The notes: generated by a model not told the origin, from the sequence alone. DNA of 64,000 nucleotides from JBHEBG01 sp046557915 (GCF_046557915.1 NZ_JBHEBG010000003.1:310001-374000), one strand, 5' to 3'; shown: positions 8,961 to 18,712, numbered from the stretch's first letter. Made by a program: numbers and translations.

Positions 8961-9650
8961 TTACTTTGATAATCGCCTACGCATTCTTAGAAATCCAATG
9001 ATGAAGCAAGTATACATAACTAAGATTAGACTTAAATGAATTTTTCTTAAATGGACATATTCACTCAATCCATGGATTGCGTTGTAATGTCTATTTATTT
9101 TAATGGGAAGATAGCCTATATAGAATATTGATAACCCCAAGCTAAGCCAGGCCAATAAATCTCTTTTTAAAGAATAGGTAGGCCCAGAGTTCTTCAACTG
9201 AAGTAAATACAAAACAATACAAGTCAAAAGAATCAGTGCGCCCACCACATAGGTATAGACCTGAGCCTCCAACATAAAATTTTGAAAGATTGGGTTAATA
9301 ATGCTAACGATAATAAAAAGCAACCCGGCCCTCAATACAAGCGCCTTATGTCTTTCATTTTGGAGATGGTCCCAAAAAACGTAGTAAAAGTATAGGTAGA
9401 AAATGATGCTATAGATGTTATAAATAACAACATTGTAATAGGAATATCTGTCGTTCATGAAAAGGCTAAACTCTTCATTCCGTAAAATAAGAATCCCAAG
9501 AAGTTCATTAAAAAAGGTATACGCAAAAATAATGGGCAAATATTTTAGCGAGGTGGTATAATACTTTGGATATTTCACTAACGCAAGAAGTGCCGTTATG
9601 GCGTATAACGGCACAAAGGAGTTTTCTAAGAACTTATTCAAAAAATCCAA
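8961..9650 (-). CDS. Hypothetical polytopic membrane protein
   Basis: A 229-aa protein with about seven hydrophobic segments rich in Tyr/Phe/Ile (for example VVIYNIYSIIFYLYFYYVFW and VVGALILLTCIVLYLL) and a basic C-terminus (RMRRRLSK), consistent with an inner membrane protein with its C-terminus inside. I do not recognise a family or motif. It lies 36 bases downstream of a lipoprotein gene on the same strand and may share its transcript. Confidence 0.7.
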   Translation of the reverse strand: MDFLNKFLENSFVPLYAITALLALVKYPKYYTTSLKYLPIIFAYTFFNELLGILILRNEEFSLFMNDRYSYYNVVIYNIYSIIFYLYFYYVFWDHLQNERHKALVLRAGLLFIIVSIINPIFQNFMLEAQVYTYVVGALILLTCIVLYLLQLKNSGPTYSLKRDLLAWLSLGLSIFYIGYLPIKINRHYNAIHGLSEYVHLRKIHLSLILVMYTCFIIGFLRMRRRLSK

Positions 9651-9686
9651 AGCAGTTAGCGTTTTGTGTTCAACTGAGATCCAATA

Positions 9687-10412
9687 CTATTGATGGGGCG
9701 GTGGTGCAGAACCGCCTTCGTTAAGTATAGTACTTCTATTGCCATAAAAGTTTATTGATGGTCCCTTAGAAGTAGAGGTGGATAAGTTGGGAACAAAAGT
9801 AGCGTAAGATTTCTCACTGCCAACTTCTTGTGCGCCCATTCCTTCAATGGAATATTCGTCTAATTCATAGGTTAACAAAACCGCCTTACGCTTTCCGGGT
9901 TCCCCATCCGCAGTATAGAAACCAAAATCTTTGCCGTCCTCTTTAATGGTTGGCATTATAAAAATAGAATTTTGCCTTGGATGAACTATTTTTCTTCCGC
10001 CTTCAAAATTTGGTTTATCCGGATAGTTGGAAAAATAGAATCGTAAGGTAGAAATTTCTACATTGGCCAATTTGGCTTCTTGTTCTATGTAGGCCAAATA
10101 TTGTTTTATGGTTTTGTAATCGTAGTATGTATATCTGGCAACATCAAAGGTATCTCTACTTTTCTTCTCGTATCTGTTTATAGAGTCTTCGTAGCGTTCT
10201 ATGAGGGGAGCCCTACGTTTGGTATAGTTTTCAAACATCTTTTTGGCCTGATCTACTGAAATAATTTGATCTGGCGCTTTAACTTCTTGGTCTTCTTCAT
10301 GTTGTCCTTCCCCATTTTCCTTTGCTCTTTGTTCTCCGCAGCCAACTAGGCCAATCAGTATTGCTAAAATGAACAGTGGTTTTAAAGATGACTTTTTTGC
10401 AAGGTTTTTCAT
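9687..10412 (-). CDS. Hypothetical lipoprotein
   Basis: A 241-aa protein with a lipoprotein signal peptide (LIGLVGCGEQ, Cys about residue 25) followed by an acidic linker. The mature part has a coiled, charged segment (about 55-90: KKMFENYTKRRAPLIERYED) and a beta-rich half (TLRFYFSNYPDKPNF, NSIFIMPTIKEDG). No known domain is recognised. It probably sits in the periplasm or on the outer membrane. Confidence 0.7.
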   Translation of the reverse strand: MKNLAKKSSLKPLFILAILIGLVGCGEQRAKENGEGQHEEDQEVKAPDQIISVDQAKKMFENYTKRRAPLIERYEDSINRYEKKSRDTFDVARYTYYDYKTIKQYLAYIEQEAKLANVEISTLRFYFSNYPDKPNFEGGRKIVHPRQNSIFIMPTIKEDGKDFGFYTADGEPGKRKAVLLTYELDEYSIEGMGAQEVGSEKSYATFVPNLSTSTSKGPSINFYGNRSTILNEGGSAPPPHQ

Positions 10413-10542
10413 AAGTGTAATTTTAATGATTGCTAATTTGTTCTTTTCGTCTTTATGGGGGTACTGTTTTCTGTCATAAAAATAACATATATTCCGTTCA
10501 ATTTAGCAAGAAAAGAAATCTATTCGCTGTATGGGGGTTATT

Positions 10543-10581
10543 AAAACAAAAAATCCCAAGTGCCATGACACTTGGGATTTT
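10543..10581 (-). terminator. Intrinsic terminator of rho
   Basis: The inverted repeat AAAATCCCAAGTG (10550-10562) / CACTTGGGATTTT (10569-10581) with the A-rich tract at 10543-10553 gives a hairpin and U-run on the minus strand, 21 bases past the rho stop codon. Confidence 0.85.
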
Positions 10582-10601
10582 AGATATACATGATGATTTG
10601 T

Positions 10602-12221
10602 TTACTGACTCATCGTCATTAAAAACTCCTCATTGTTTTTGGTCTGTTTAATGCGTTGTTCCATAAACTCCATAGCTTCCACCGGGTTCATATCGGCCAA
10701 ATACTTACGCATAATCCACATACGTTGAATATTGTTTTCATCCAATAAGAGATCGTCCCTACGCGTACTGGAAGAGGTAAGGTCAATAGCTGGGAATATT
10801 CGTCTGTTCGAAATTTTTCGATCCAACTGCAATTCCATGTTACCGGTACCTTTAAATTCTTCAAAAATAACTTCGTCCATTTTTGAGCCTGTTTCCGTTA
10901 ATGCCGTGGCAATAATGGATAAGGACCCTCCATTTTCTATGTTTCTTGCCGCTCCAAAGAATCGTTTGGGTTTGTGCAAGGCATTGGCATCTACACCACC
11001 GCTAAGCACTTTTCCAGACGCTGGTTGTACCGTATTATAGGCACGGGCCAATCTGGTTATAGAATCTAAAAGAATAACAACATCGTGTCCACACTCCACT
11101 AAACGCTTGGCTTTTTCCAATACAATATTGGCCACCCTAACGTGTTCCGTTGCTTCTTTGTCAAAAGTAGATGCAATTACTTCTCCACGAACATTTCTTT
11201 GCATGTCCGTAACTTCTTCCGGGCGTTCGTCTATTAGCAATACTATTTGGTATACCTCCGGGTGGTTGGCGGCTATTGCGTTGGCAATATCCTTTAATAG
11301 CATGGTCTTACCCGTTTTAGGTTGAGATACGATCATACCCCGCTGACCTTTGCCAATTGGGGAGAAAAGATCCATAATCCGAGTGGAAATAGTGCTTTGG
11401 CGTTCTGCCAAATTAAACTTCTCATCTGGGAAGAGCGGTGTTAAGTGCTCAAAAGCAACTCTATCCCTAACCACTTGAGGGTCTAGCCCATTAATTTTGT
11501 TAACTTTAATGAGTGGAAAATATTTTTCCCCTTCTTTTGGCGGGCGTACATTACCCAAAACAGTATCCCCCGTTTTTAGTCCAAACAGACGAATCTGGGA
11601 TTGGGACACGTAAATATCATCTGGAGAGGAAAGATAATTGTAATCCGAAGAACGCAAAAATCCATAACCGTCTTGCATAATGTCCAGGACGCCTTCGCTC
11701 TCAATGATGCTATCAAATTCAAACTCGGGTTGTTTGTACTTATTTTTTAGGTCCTTGTCAAAGTTACTGTTGTTCTTGTCCTGACCGTTTTTGTGGTGGT
11801 GACCACTATTTTTGTTTCCCTGATTTTTATGTTGGGGAGTATTTTTTTGAAAGTCCTTTTTAGGATTATTGCCACTGTTTTTTTGTTGCTGCGGCCTTTT
11901 TTCTTCTTGCTTGGCTGGCTTTGCCGAATCCGTTTGCAATGAAGCTTTATTTTCTACGGCCTCGGGGTTATTTACGGTAGCCGTTTCCTTGGAAGTTCGT
12001 TCCCTTCTGGGTTTGGGTGTTGGCTTAGGCGTAGGTTTAGGTTTTTCTGGACTTTTCTCTACGTTGCCGGGAACTGCACTGGGATTAGATGCCTGTAGGT
12101 CTAGAATCTGATATACTAGATCAAGTTTTTTTAGGGTTTTGTACTTAGGAACCTTTAAGCCCTTAGCAATTTCTTGAAGCTCGGGAAGCTTCTTTGATTT
12201 TAAATCTGAAATCTCAAACAT
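10602..12221 (-). CDS. rho: Transcription termination factor Rho with long N-terminal linker
   Basis: A hexameric RNA helicase that ends transcription. The 539-aa product has a Rho_N region (1-45, LKSKKLPELQEIAKGL), then about 110 residues of Lys/Asn/Gln/Pro low complexity (PKPTPKPTPKPRRERTS, HHHKNGQDKNNSNF), the cold-shock-like RNA-binding domain (EGVLDIMQDGYGFLRSSDYNY) and the RecA-like ATPase core with Walker A PKTGKTMLL and Walker B VVILLDS. E. coli Rho is about 420 aa, so the excess is the linker, typical of Bacteroidota. It is divergent from the DUF4293 gene, an arrangement I recall from other flavobacteria. Confidence 0.96.
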   Translation of the reverse strand: MFEISDLKSKKLPELQEIAKGLKVPKYKTLKKLDLVYQILDLQASNPSAVPGNVEKSPEKPKPTPKPTPKPRRERTSKETATVNNPEAVENKASLQTDSAKPAKQEEKRPQQQKNSGNNPKKDFQKNTPQHKNQGNKNSGHHHKNGQDKNNSNFDKDLKNKYKQPEFEFDSIIESEGVLDIMQDGYGFLRSSDYNYLSSPDDIYVSQSQIRLFGLKTGDTVLGNVRPPKEGEKYFPLIKVNKINGLDPQVVRDRVAFEHLTPLFPDEKFNLAERQSTISTRIMDLFSPIGKGQRGMIVSQPKTGKTMLLKDIANAIAANHPEVYQIVLLIDERPEEVTDMQRNVRGEVIASTFDKEATEHVRVANIVLEKAKRLVECGHDVVILLDSITRLARAYNTVQPASGKVLSGGVDANALHKPKRFFGAARNIENGGSLSIIATALTETGSKMDEVIFEEFKGTGNMELQLDRKISNRRIFPAIDLTSSSTRRDDLLLDENNIQRMWIMRKYLADMNPVEAMEFMEQRIKQTKNNEEFLMTMSQ

Positions 12222-12414
12222 TGAGTGTTGAATAAATTATACTTGTCTTAAAACTTTATGAAGTCTACTGTCATTTGGGTATTACTCGGGAAAGATACTC
12301 CCTTGGGTAAGTGCTTAAACGAATAAGCGAAACAATATTACAAATTATTTTCAATATTTAGGCGATATTTTTTAAAAAGACGCTTATTTTTGCCTTTTAA
12401 TACGATTAAAAGTA

Positions 12415-12825
12415 ATGATTCAGAGAATCCAGACCGTTTATTTACTTTTTGTAGGCCTTTTGGCAGGCTTACTACCTATTTGGGCAGGTCTTTGGACAAA
12501 TGGTAATGGTGAAGAGGTTTTTGCGGTTAATGAACTACCTGTCTCCATTATGTTCTACGGATCCGCTGTGTTGGCCCTTATGGCTATTTTCCTATTCAAG
12601 AATCGAAAAAATCAATTTGTTGTAAACAGGTTGAATATGATATTAAATCTTTTTTTACTGGGATTTTTCGTTTACCGATCGCTAAACTTATCCGGAGAAA
12701 ACATCATTTCTGAGAAGGGTATTGGGATGCTGATTCCTGTATTTTCTATCGTTTTTTTAACCCTGTCCAACAGGGCAATAAAAAAGGATGAAGATCTTGT
12801 AAAATCTGTTGATCGTTTGCGTTAA
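12415..12825 (+). CDS. DUF4293 family membrane protein
   Basis: A 136-aa protein with four hydrophobic segments, beginning MIQRIQTVYLLFVGLLAGLL, which is the signature start of DUF4293, a Bacteroidota-specific inner membrane family of unknown function that is commonly found beside rho. A TATTTTTG element at 12385-12392 could be its -7 box. It ends at a strong terminator. Confidence 0.85.
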   Translation: MIQRIQTVYLLFVGLLAGLLPIWAGLWTNGNGEEVFAVNELPVSIMFYGSAVLALMAIFLFKNRKNQFVVNRLNMILNLFLLGFFVYRSLNLSGENIISEKGIGMLIPVFSIVFLTLSNRAIKKDEDLVKSVDRLR

Positions 12826-12853
12826 ACCTAACATCTTAGTAGTATTAGTGCGT

Positions 12854-12882
12854 AAACCCAGGGGTTGTTCCCTGGGTTTTTT
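12854..12882 (+). terminator. Intrinsic terminator after the DUF4293 gene
   Basis: Perfect stem AAACCCAGGG (12854-12863) / CCCTGGGTTT (12870-12879) with loop GTTGTT and trailing T run. Confidence 0.88.
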
Positions 12883-12914
12883 ATACACCAACTATAAAGC
12901 AGTCGCTTTTATTC

Positions 12915-13781
12915 CTAGTTCATTTCCAAAATGGAAGTTGTGGTAAAACCGTTATTAAAACTAAGGTCAGAAATAGTTTGTACCAGACTTGGCTCTTCTC
13001 CATAAGTACCGTCCTCCTTGGGCATAAAATAAGTACGCTTGGTAGCTACAGTCTGTCCTTCAATAGTTTCATAGAAATAATTCGCAATGATCAGAGGGTC
13101 ATTGAGTCCTAGAAAAGGTAAAGAAAAATAGAAACGATCTATGAGTCTTGTAGTAGGATTAACATAAAGGATATACGTATCGTTTTGCTCTTTTCCGGTA
13201 ATTTCTGGGTCATAGGTAACTTTTACTTTGTCGTAGACCTTGGAATTGTATTCTTCTTGGCCCAGATAACTTACAATAGTACCCTTATCTCCTAATTTAT
13301 AAGGCATTACAAACCAAAAATAGTTTGCCCTTCTCAAAAAATCAGCTCCTCCAAGTATCTGTGGATCCTCAACTTTTGCATCGTTATGCATTACGGTGGT
13401 TTCCGTGCCGTTAAAGAACTGACTTACTTTACCAGGAGTTTTGGGCATTACGTTTATTTGATGCTGCTCATAATGGCCAAAAGAAACTTCCGATTTAAAA
13501 ATGTAGCGTTCCGTAGAAACATCCGCATCGTTGTTGGCCGGGTACCGGTAGTCATATGTATAGGCAACATCTCCTTTTTTTAGAAGATCTTCCCATCCTC
13601 CATGGGCATATGCCACAGAAGCTAAAATAGAGGCGGGGTCTTCCGTATTGTAAACGGGTTCTTTAGCCATTTCTTCAACCGGGGCGATTACGGTTTCGTT
13701 TTTTTTTGTTTTTTCCCCACATGATCCTAGGAGCATTCCCAGACCCAAGATCAGTGCAATAGGTAATTTTTGTGTTTTCAT
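12915..13781 (-). CDS. Hypothetical lipoprotein (DUF6503-like)
   Basis: A 288-aa lipoprotein: signal LGMLLGSCGEK with Cys about residue 21, then a Glu/Lys linker. The mature domain (AYAHGGWEDLLKKGDVAYTYDYRYP, ANYFWFVMPYKL, YILYVNPTTRLIDRFYFS) resembles the LolA-like barrel fold family I recall as DUF6503, but I cannot confirm the accession. Probably periplasmic or outer-membrane attached. No partner gene on the same strand lies close by. Confidence 0.75.
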   Translation of the reverse strand: MKTQKLPIALILGLGMLLGSCGEKTKKNETVIAPVEEMAKEPVYNTEDPASILASVAYAHGGWEDLLKKGDVAYTYDYRYPANNDADVSTERYIFKSEVSFGHYEQHQINVMPKTPGKVSQFFNGTETTVMHNDAKVEDPQILGGADFLRRANYFWFVMPYKLGDKGTIVSYLGQEEYNSKVYDKVKVTYDPEITGKEQNDTYILYVNPTTRLIDRFYFSLPFLGLNDPLIIANYFYETIEGQTVATKRTYFMPKEDGTYGEEPSLVQTISDLSFNNGFTTTSILEMN

Positions 13782-13868
13782 TGTGGTTGTTTTTGTTCTT
13801 AGCTTAGACGGAATTATAAAATTATCTTACGTCCCTAATTTGAAAACACCACTCCCCACCAACCAAAC

Positions 13869-14363
13869 CTATCGTTTGCCAAGTTCTATGATTTCTAAGT
13901 TTTTAATGTCTTTTTTATCAATATCGAACCGTAACATCGTCCGTACTTGGTGAAAACCATGCTTGCCGCAGGCACCGGGATTCATATGAAGCAATCCCAA
14001 TTTTTTGTCCCACATCACTTTTAATATGTGGGAATGACCAGAAATAAACAACTTTGGGGGGTTCCTTTTTATATCTTCCCTTACGCTTACATCATATCTA
14101 TTTGGATAACCCCCAATGTGCTTTATCCAAACATCTACCTCTTCGCACAGAAACCGATTGTTAAGAGGAAACTCTTTTTGGATTATATGGTCATCGATAT
14201 TTCCATAGACCCCTTTGGTTGGTTTAAGTGCCAGCAGGGCATCTGTTACCTTTAAACTGCCTATGTCCCCGGCGTGCCAAACCTCGTCTGCCTGTTCCAC
14301 ATAGTTTAGTATGGCCTTGTCCATATGGCCATGGGTGTCGGATAATAATAGGATTTTTGTCAT
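13869..14363 (-). CDS. YfcE/MJ0936-type metallophosphoesterase
   Basis: A 164-aa predicted metal-dependent phosphodiesterase. The N-terminus MTKILLLSDTHGHMD gives the first metal motif (DTHG), WHAGDIG the second (GD), GNID the third, and FISGHSHI the last His pair, all typical of the YfcE/MJ0936 group of calcineurin-like enzymes. The open frame extends nine codons further upstream, but the ATG at 14363 starts at the conserved first strand, so I chose it. Physiological substrate unknown. Confidence 0.88.
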   Translation of the reverse strand: MTKILLLSDTHGHMDKAILNYVEQADEVWHAGDIGSLKVTDALLALKPTKGVYGNIDDHIIQKEFPLNNRFLCEEVDVWIKHIGGYPNRYDVSVREDIKRNPPKLFISGHSHILKVMWDKKLGLLHMNPGACGKHGFHQVRTMLRFDIDKKDIKNLEIIELGKR

Positions 14364-14535
14364 GAATTGTTCGGTTAAAAGAAATCCCAAAGTATCTGAT
14401 CAAAGCTTTTTTGTGCATTGGTCGCGAGATAAATAATTGTTGGGAAAACTTAAAAAATGCTTAAATATAACAGCGTTGTACTTCTTTTTAATGTGATTGG
14501 GGTATCTTTAGGCGCTACAAAAATAGGGTATTCAC

Positions 14536-15288
14536 TTGAGATATTTCGTTGCTTTTTCATATGTTGGCAAGGCCTACCACGGATGGCAAAAACAACCGAA
14601 TGCCATTACCGTACAACACGTGTTGGAAGAAGTTTTTTCCAAACTTTTGAGACAACCGGTTTCTTTGGTGGGGGCAGGTAGAACCGACGCAGGTGTACAT
14701 GCACGGCAGTTATTTGCCCATTTTGATTTAACGGAGGATGCTTTGGAAGCGGATACAATACATCGGTTAAATGCTTTTCTCCCAGACGATATTGCCGTAC
14801 ACAATATTCATAAGGTGGCAGACCATGCACATGCACGTTTTGATGCTTTGGAGCGCACTTATGAATACTGGGTAGTACAAAAGAAGGATCCTTTTTCTAT
14901 GGAGGCGGCACATTATGTAAAGCAAGCATTGGATGTAGCTTTAATGAACAACGCAGCAGAACTGTTAATGGGATACGAGGATTTTGAGTGCTTTTCCAAA
15001 TCCAACACCGATGTAAAGACTTTTATATGCAAAATAAAGCATGCAAAATGGAAGAAAGACCAGGATAAATTGGTTTTTACCATTACCGCAGATCGCTTTT
15101 TACGAAATATGGTACGAGCCATTGTTGGGACTTTGATCGAGGTGGGTTTAGGAAAGATGACCTTGGACGAATTGCATCAGGTAGTTCAAAGCAAGGATAG
15201 GAGTAGGGCAGGTGTGTCCGTTCCGGCAAAAGGCTTATATTTAACCAAGGTTTTATACCCCAAAGATTTTTTTAAGATACATGGATAA
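14536..15288 (+). CDS. truA: tRNA pseudouridine synthase A
   Basis: Modifies U38-40 in the anticodon arm of tRNAs. The 250-aa sequence begins MRYFVAFSYVGKAYHGWQ and contains the catalytic-Asp motif AGRTDAGVHA and the C-terminal FLRNMVRAIVGTL block. The start is TTG at 14536: no ATG fits the conserved N-terminus, and family members begin at this residue. It overlaps the following ABC transporter gene by 8 bases, which indicates co-transcription. Confidence 0.95.
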   Translation: MRYFVAFSYVGKAYHGWQKQPNAITVQHVLEEVFSKLLRQPVSLVGAGRTDAGVHARQLFAHFDLTEDALEADTIHRLNAFLPDDIAVHNIHKVADHAHARFDALERTYEYWVVQKKDPFSMEAAHYVKQALDVALMNNAAELLMGYEDFECFSKSNTDVKTFICKIKHAKWKKDQDKLVFTITADRFLRNMVRAIVGTLIEVGLGKMTLDELHQVVQSKDRSRAGVSVPAKGLYLTKVLYPKDFFKIHG

Positions 15289-17047
15289 AGATACTGGCAA
15301 AGCATTTGATTTTAGGCTGTTCAATAGGGTTATGGCACATACCAAACCTTATAGGCCAACGTTTTACGGAGTGGCTTTTGCAGCTGTTCTGGCCTCTGCT
15401 TTTGCCGTGCTTACGCCAATTATTGTGGGTGATATTATTGATGAGGCGGTTAAACAGAAGAACGTAGAACAATTGTGGAACCTTACCTTGGCCTTGCTAG
15501 GTGTCCTTTTTGGACAGGTGGTTAGTCAGCTTTCCTTTAACTACTACGCCAACTGGTTGGGAGAATCTGTAATTAAGGACATACGGATCAATCTTTTTGA
15601 AAGGATGATGGGTTTTCGGATGAAATATTTCGATAATTCCTCTATAGGGGTGTTGGTTACCCGGGCCGTGGCAGATATGCAAAGAATAGGTGAAATATTC
15701 AGCCAAGGGTTTTTTGTGATTGTGGCAGACTTGTTAAAAATGATCGTGGCGGCGGCAGTAATGCTTTATCTCGATTGGAAACTGGCATTAATAGTGTTTG
15801 GGGTACTTCCTATAATATTATACGCTACCCGCGTGTTTCAACAGGCCATGAAAGTTGCTTTTATAGAAGTAAGGGCCCAGGTATCCAATTTAAATTCCTT
15901 CGTGCAGGAACGCATCACAGGAATGAAAATCGTGCAGCTTTTTACACGAGAGAAAATAGAGCGAGAAAATTTCAGACGGATCAATGAAAAGCATCAAAAT
16001 GCATGGTTGAAGACGGTATGGTACAACTCTATCTTTTTCCCTATAGCGGAAATTGTTTCTTCAATTACCGTAGGGTTGATCGTATGGTACGGCGGACTTC
16101 AAAATGTAAGCAATATTGCGGCCGACGAATACGGCACTATTTTTACCTTTATTTTGTTGATAGATATGCTGTTTAGGCCTTTAAGGCAGATCGCAGATAA
16201 ATTTAATACCCTTCAGATGGGCATGGTTGCCGCTAATAGAGTATTCAAAATATTGGATACTGGTGGGCAAATAGAGGATCACGGTACGGTACTAAAAGAA
16301 CAAATCGAAGGAAAAATTGCATTTTCTGATGTTCGGTTCGGGTATTTGGAGGATGAAGAGGTACTCCATGGTATTTCATTCGATGTAAAAGTGGGGGAGA
16401 CCATAGCTATTGTGGGAGCCACGGGAGCGGGGAAATCTACCATAATTAATTTGCTGAACCGCTTTTATGAAATTAATTCGGGCGCCATTTTTGTTGACGA
16501 TATCAATATAAAGGACTATCAACTATCTTCACTTCGTTCCGGTATTGCCGTAGTGCTGCAAGATGTTTTCCTCTTTGCAGATACTATTGCCAACAATATA
16601 TCTTTGAAAGATGAGTCCATTTCGTTGGAAACCATTGAAAAGGCAGCAAAAGAGATCGGGGTGCACGATTTTATTGCTAGCTTGCCCGGAGGATATTTAT
16701 ATAATGTTAAGGAGCGAGGTACTATGCTTTCCAGTGGCCAGCGTCAGCTAATCGCATTTTTAAGGGCGTATGTGAGCAATCCAAGTATTTTGGTGTTGGA
16801 TGAGGCTACGTCTTCTGTAGATACCTACTCCGAACAGTTGATACAAAAAGCTACGGATAAAATTACCCAAGGCAGAACCTCCATTGTAATAGCCCACCGT
16901 TTGGCAACAGTAAAAAAGGCCGATAAAATTCTGGTGATGGAAGCGGGTAAAATTGTGGAAACCGGCACGCATAAAGAACTTCTGAAACTTGGAGGGTATT
17001 ACAGCAATCTTTATGAAGCACAGTTTATGGCTGAGGAGGTTGCTTAA
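15281..17047 (+). CDS. ABC transporter, fused permease and ATPase (MsbA-like exporter)
   Basis: A 588-aa half-transporter: about six transmembrane helices in residues 25-320, then the nucleotide-binding domain with Walker A GATGAGKST (about 378-386), signature LSSGQRQL, Walker B ILVLDEAT and switch AHRL. The architecture is that of lipid or multidrug exporters such as MsbA/LmrA, which work as homodimers or heterodimers in the inner membrane. Only one half is encoded here, so a homodimer is likely. Translationally coupled to truA, and its stop directly abuts the convergent cdaA stop. Confidence 0.93.
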   Translation: MDKDTGKAFDFRLFNRVMAHTKPYRPTFYGVAFAAVLASAFAVLTPIIVGDIIDEAVKQKNVEQLWNLTLALLGVLFGQVVSQLSFNYYANWLGESVIKDIRINLFERMMGFRMKYFDNSSIGVLVTRAVADMQRIGEIFSQGFFVIVADLLKMIVAAAVMLYLDWKLALIVFGVLPIILYATRVFQQAMKVAFIEVRAQVSNLNSFVQERITGMKIVQLFTREKIERENFRRINEKHQNAWLKTVWYNSIFFPIAEIVSSITVGLIVWYGGLQNVSNIAADEYGTIFTFILLIDMLFRPLRQIADKFNTLQMGMVAANRVFKILDTGGQIEDHGTVLKEQIEGKIAFSDVRFGYLEDEEVLHGISFDVKVGETIAIVGATGAGKSTIINLLNRFYEINSGAIFVDDINIKDYQLSSLRSGIAVVLQDVFLFADTIANNISLKDESISLETIEKAAKEIGVHDFIASLPGGYLYNVKERGTMLSSGQRQLIAFLRAYVSNPSILVLDEATSSVDTYSEQLIQKATDKITQGRTSIVIAHRLATVKKADKILVMEAGKIVETGTHKELLKLGGYYSNLYEAQFMAEEVA

Positions 17048-17875
17048 TTACACTAGATCGTCCTGTATTACATTGGCCAGTTCCGTTAAATCTTGGTAGA
17101 GCACAAACTCCCCGTTTTTAATGTAAGATATCATTCCGGTTTCTTCGCTAACCACAAGTGCCAGTGCATCGGTTTTTTCCGTAATTCCTACGGCCGCTCT
17201 ATGCCGTAACCCAAAACGCAAAGGAATGGTACGTTCACTAGAAACCGGTAAAATTACCCTTGTAGCCACAATATAATTATCTTCTATTATCACGGCGCCA
17301 TCGTGCAGGGGGCTGTTCTTGTAAAAAATACTTTCAATGATGGGTTGGGTAACCTCAATATTCATTTTATCTCCGCTCGATTTTATAAAATCCAGGGAGT
17401 TGTTTCGTTCTATTACAATAATGGCCCCGGTTTTTGAGGTACTCATTTTTTCACAAGCACCCAAAATTGCTTCAATATTTACTACAGAAGCAACCGTTTC
17501 TTGTCTCAGAAATTTAAATTGGCGCACAAAACTTCGTTTAGAGGCAAAATTGGTTGAACCTACCATTAAAAGAAATTTACGTACCTCTTGTTGAAAAACG
17601 ATGATCAAGGCTATTAGACCAATACTCATAAAGCCGCCTACCATACTGCTGATCATCTTCATATCCAGCAACTCTGTTAATTTCCAGAGCCCCCATACAA
17701 TTACGATGCCAATGAAAATATTAATGGCAACTGTGCCACGTACAAGTTTGTAGATGTAGTAAAGGAGTGCGGCTACCAGAATAATGTCTATGATATCCGT
17801 AATTCTAAAATCAAGAAAATTTAAAAAATCCAAGCCAAGTGGTTTTTGTAAAATTAGGAAAAATAGGTTAACCAA
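17048..17875 (-). CDS. cdaA: Diadenylate cyclase (CdaA family)
   Basis: Makes the second messenger c-di-AMP from two ATP. The 275-aa protein has three N-terminal membrane helices (about 25-95) and a DAC domain with the diagnostic DGA (192-194) and RHR (224-226) motifs. The start is TTG at 17875, since no ATG lies in the conserved N-terminal part, and a few residues of uncertainty remain. Three bases separate it from folP upstream, so the two form an operon. No c-di-AMP phosphodiesterase gene (GdpP or PgpH) is seen in this window. Confidence 0.93.
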   Translation of the reverse strand: MVNLFFLILQKPLGLDFLNFLDFRITDIIDIILVAALLYYIYKLVRGTVAINIFIGIVIVWGLWKLTELLDMKMISSMVGGFMSIGLIALIIVFQQEVRKFLLMVGSTNFASKRSFVRQFKFLRQETVASVVNIEAILGACEKMSTSKTGAIIVIERNNSLDFIKSSGDKMNIEVTQPIIESIFYKNSPLHDGAVIIEDNYIVATRVILPVSSERTIPLRFGLRHRAAVGITEKTDALALVVSEETGMISYIKNGEFVLYQDLTELANVIQDDLV

Positions 17876-17878
17876 AAA

Positions 17879-18712
17879 TCAATTGGTCCCATGCTTAAGT
17901 TCCTGTATCAATTTAATACATTCCCCCGCTTCTTTAACGTCATGAACCCTTAAAATATTTGCTCCATGGTCCAAAGCATACATATTCAATGCTGTGGTCC
18001 CGTTTAAGGCACCTTGTGCATCTGTGTGCAGTACTTTGTAGATCATGGATTTTCTGCTGACCCCTACCAAAAGAGGAAGATTTAAAGTTTCGAAAATAGA
18101 AAGCTGCCTCAGCAGTACATAATTTTGTTTCAAGGATTTGGCAAATCCGAAACCAGGATCTACAATAATATCATTGATACCAAGTTTTCGGGCTGTTGCC
18201 ACGCGCTCAGAAAAGTATACTAAAATCTCCCCCATAAGATCTTCGTACGTACTATGTTGCTGCATTGTTTGTGGGGTACCCTTCATATGCATCATAATAT
18301 AAGGGACGCTGTGTTTGGCAATTATTGGTAACATTTCGGGATCTCTTTTTCCTGCAGAAATGTCGTTTATCATAGCGGCCCCTATGGCCAGACCTTCCTC
18401 AGCTACTCTACTTCTAAAAGTATCAACGGAAAGCAATATGTCTGGAAATTCTTTTTGCAGGAGGGTTATTACAGGAAGAATACGTTGCAATTCCTCTTTT
18501 TCGCTCACGTTTTCCGCTCCTGGTCGCGAACTATAACCCCCAAGGTCTATAAAGGTAGCGCCTTGCTTTAGCATTGTTTCGGTTTGGGTCAATATCGCAT
18601 GGGCATCTTTATATTTACCTCCATCATAAAAGGAATCTGGCGTAATGTTTAAAATACCCATTATTTTTGGGATGTTCAGGTCAATTAGGTTTCCTTTGCA
18701 ATTGATGGTCAT
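17879..18712 (-). CDS. folP: Dihydropteroate synthase
   Basis: Joins p-aminobenzoate to the pterin pyrophosphate in folate synthesis, the target of sulfonamides. The 277-aa TIM barrel shows GILNITPDSF near the N-terminus, DPGFGFAKS, GVSRKSMI and the final LRVHDVKEA. An in-frame TTG lies seven codons upstream at 18733, but the ATG at 18712 has AGGAAG about 9 bases before it, so I prefer it. First gene of the folP-cdaA pair and divergent from the DUF1599 gene. Confidence 0.95.
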   Translation of the reverse strand: MTINCKGNLIDLNIPKIMGILNITPDSFYDGGKYKDAHAILTQTETMLKQGATFIDLGGYSSRPGAENVSEKEELQRILPVITLLQKEFPDILLSVDTFRSRVAEEGLAIGAAMINDISAGKRDPEMLPIIAKHSVPYIMMHMKGTPQTMQQHSTYEDLMGEILVYFSERVATARKLGINDIIVDPGFGFAKSLKQNYVLLRQLSIFETLNLPLLVGVSRKSMIYKVLHTDAQGALNGTTALNMYALDHGANILRVHDVKEAGECIKLIQELKHGTN

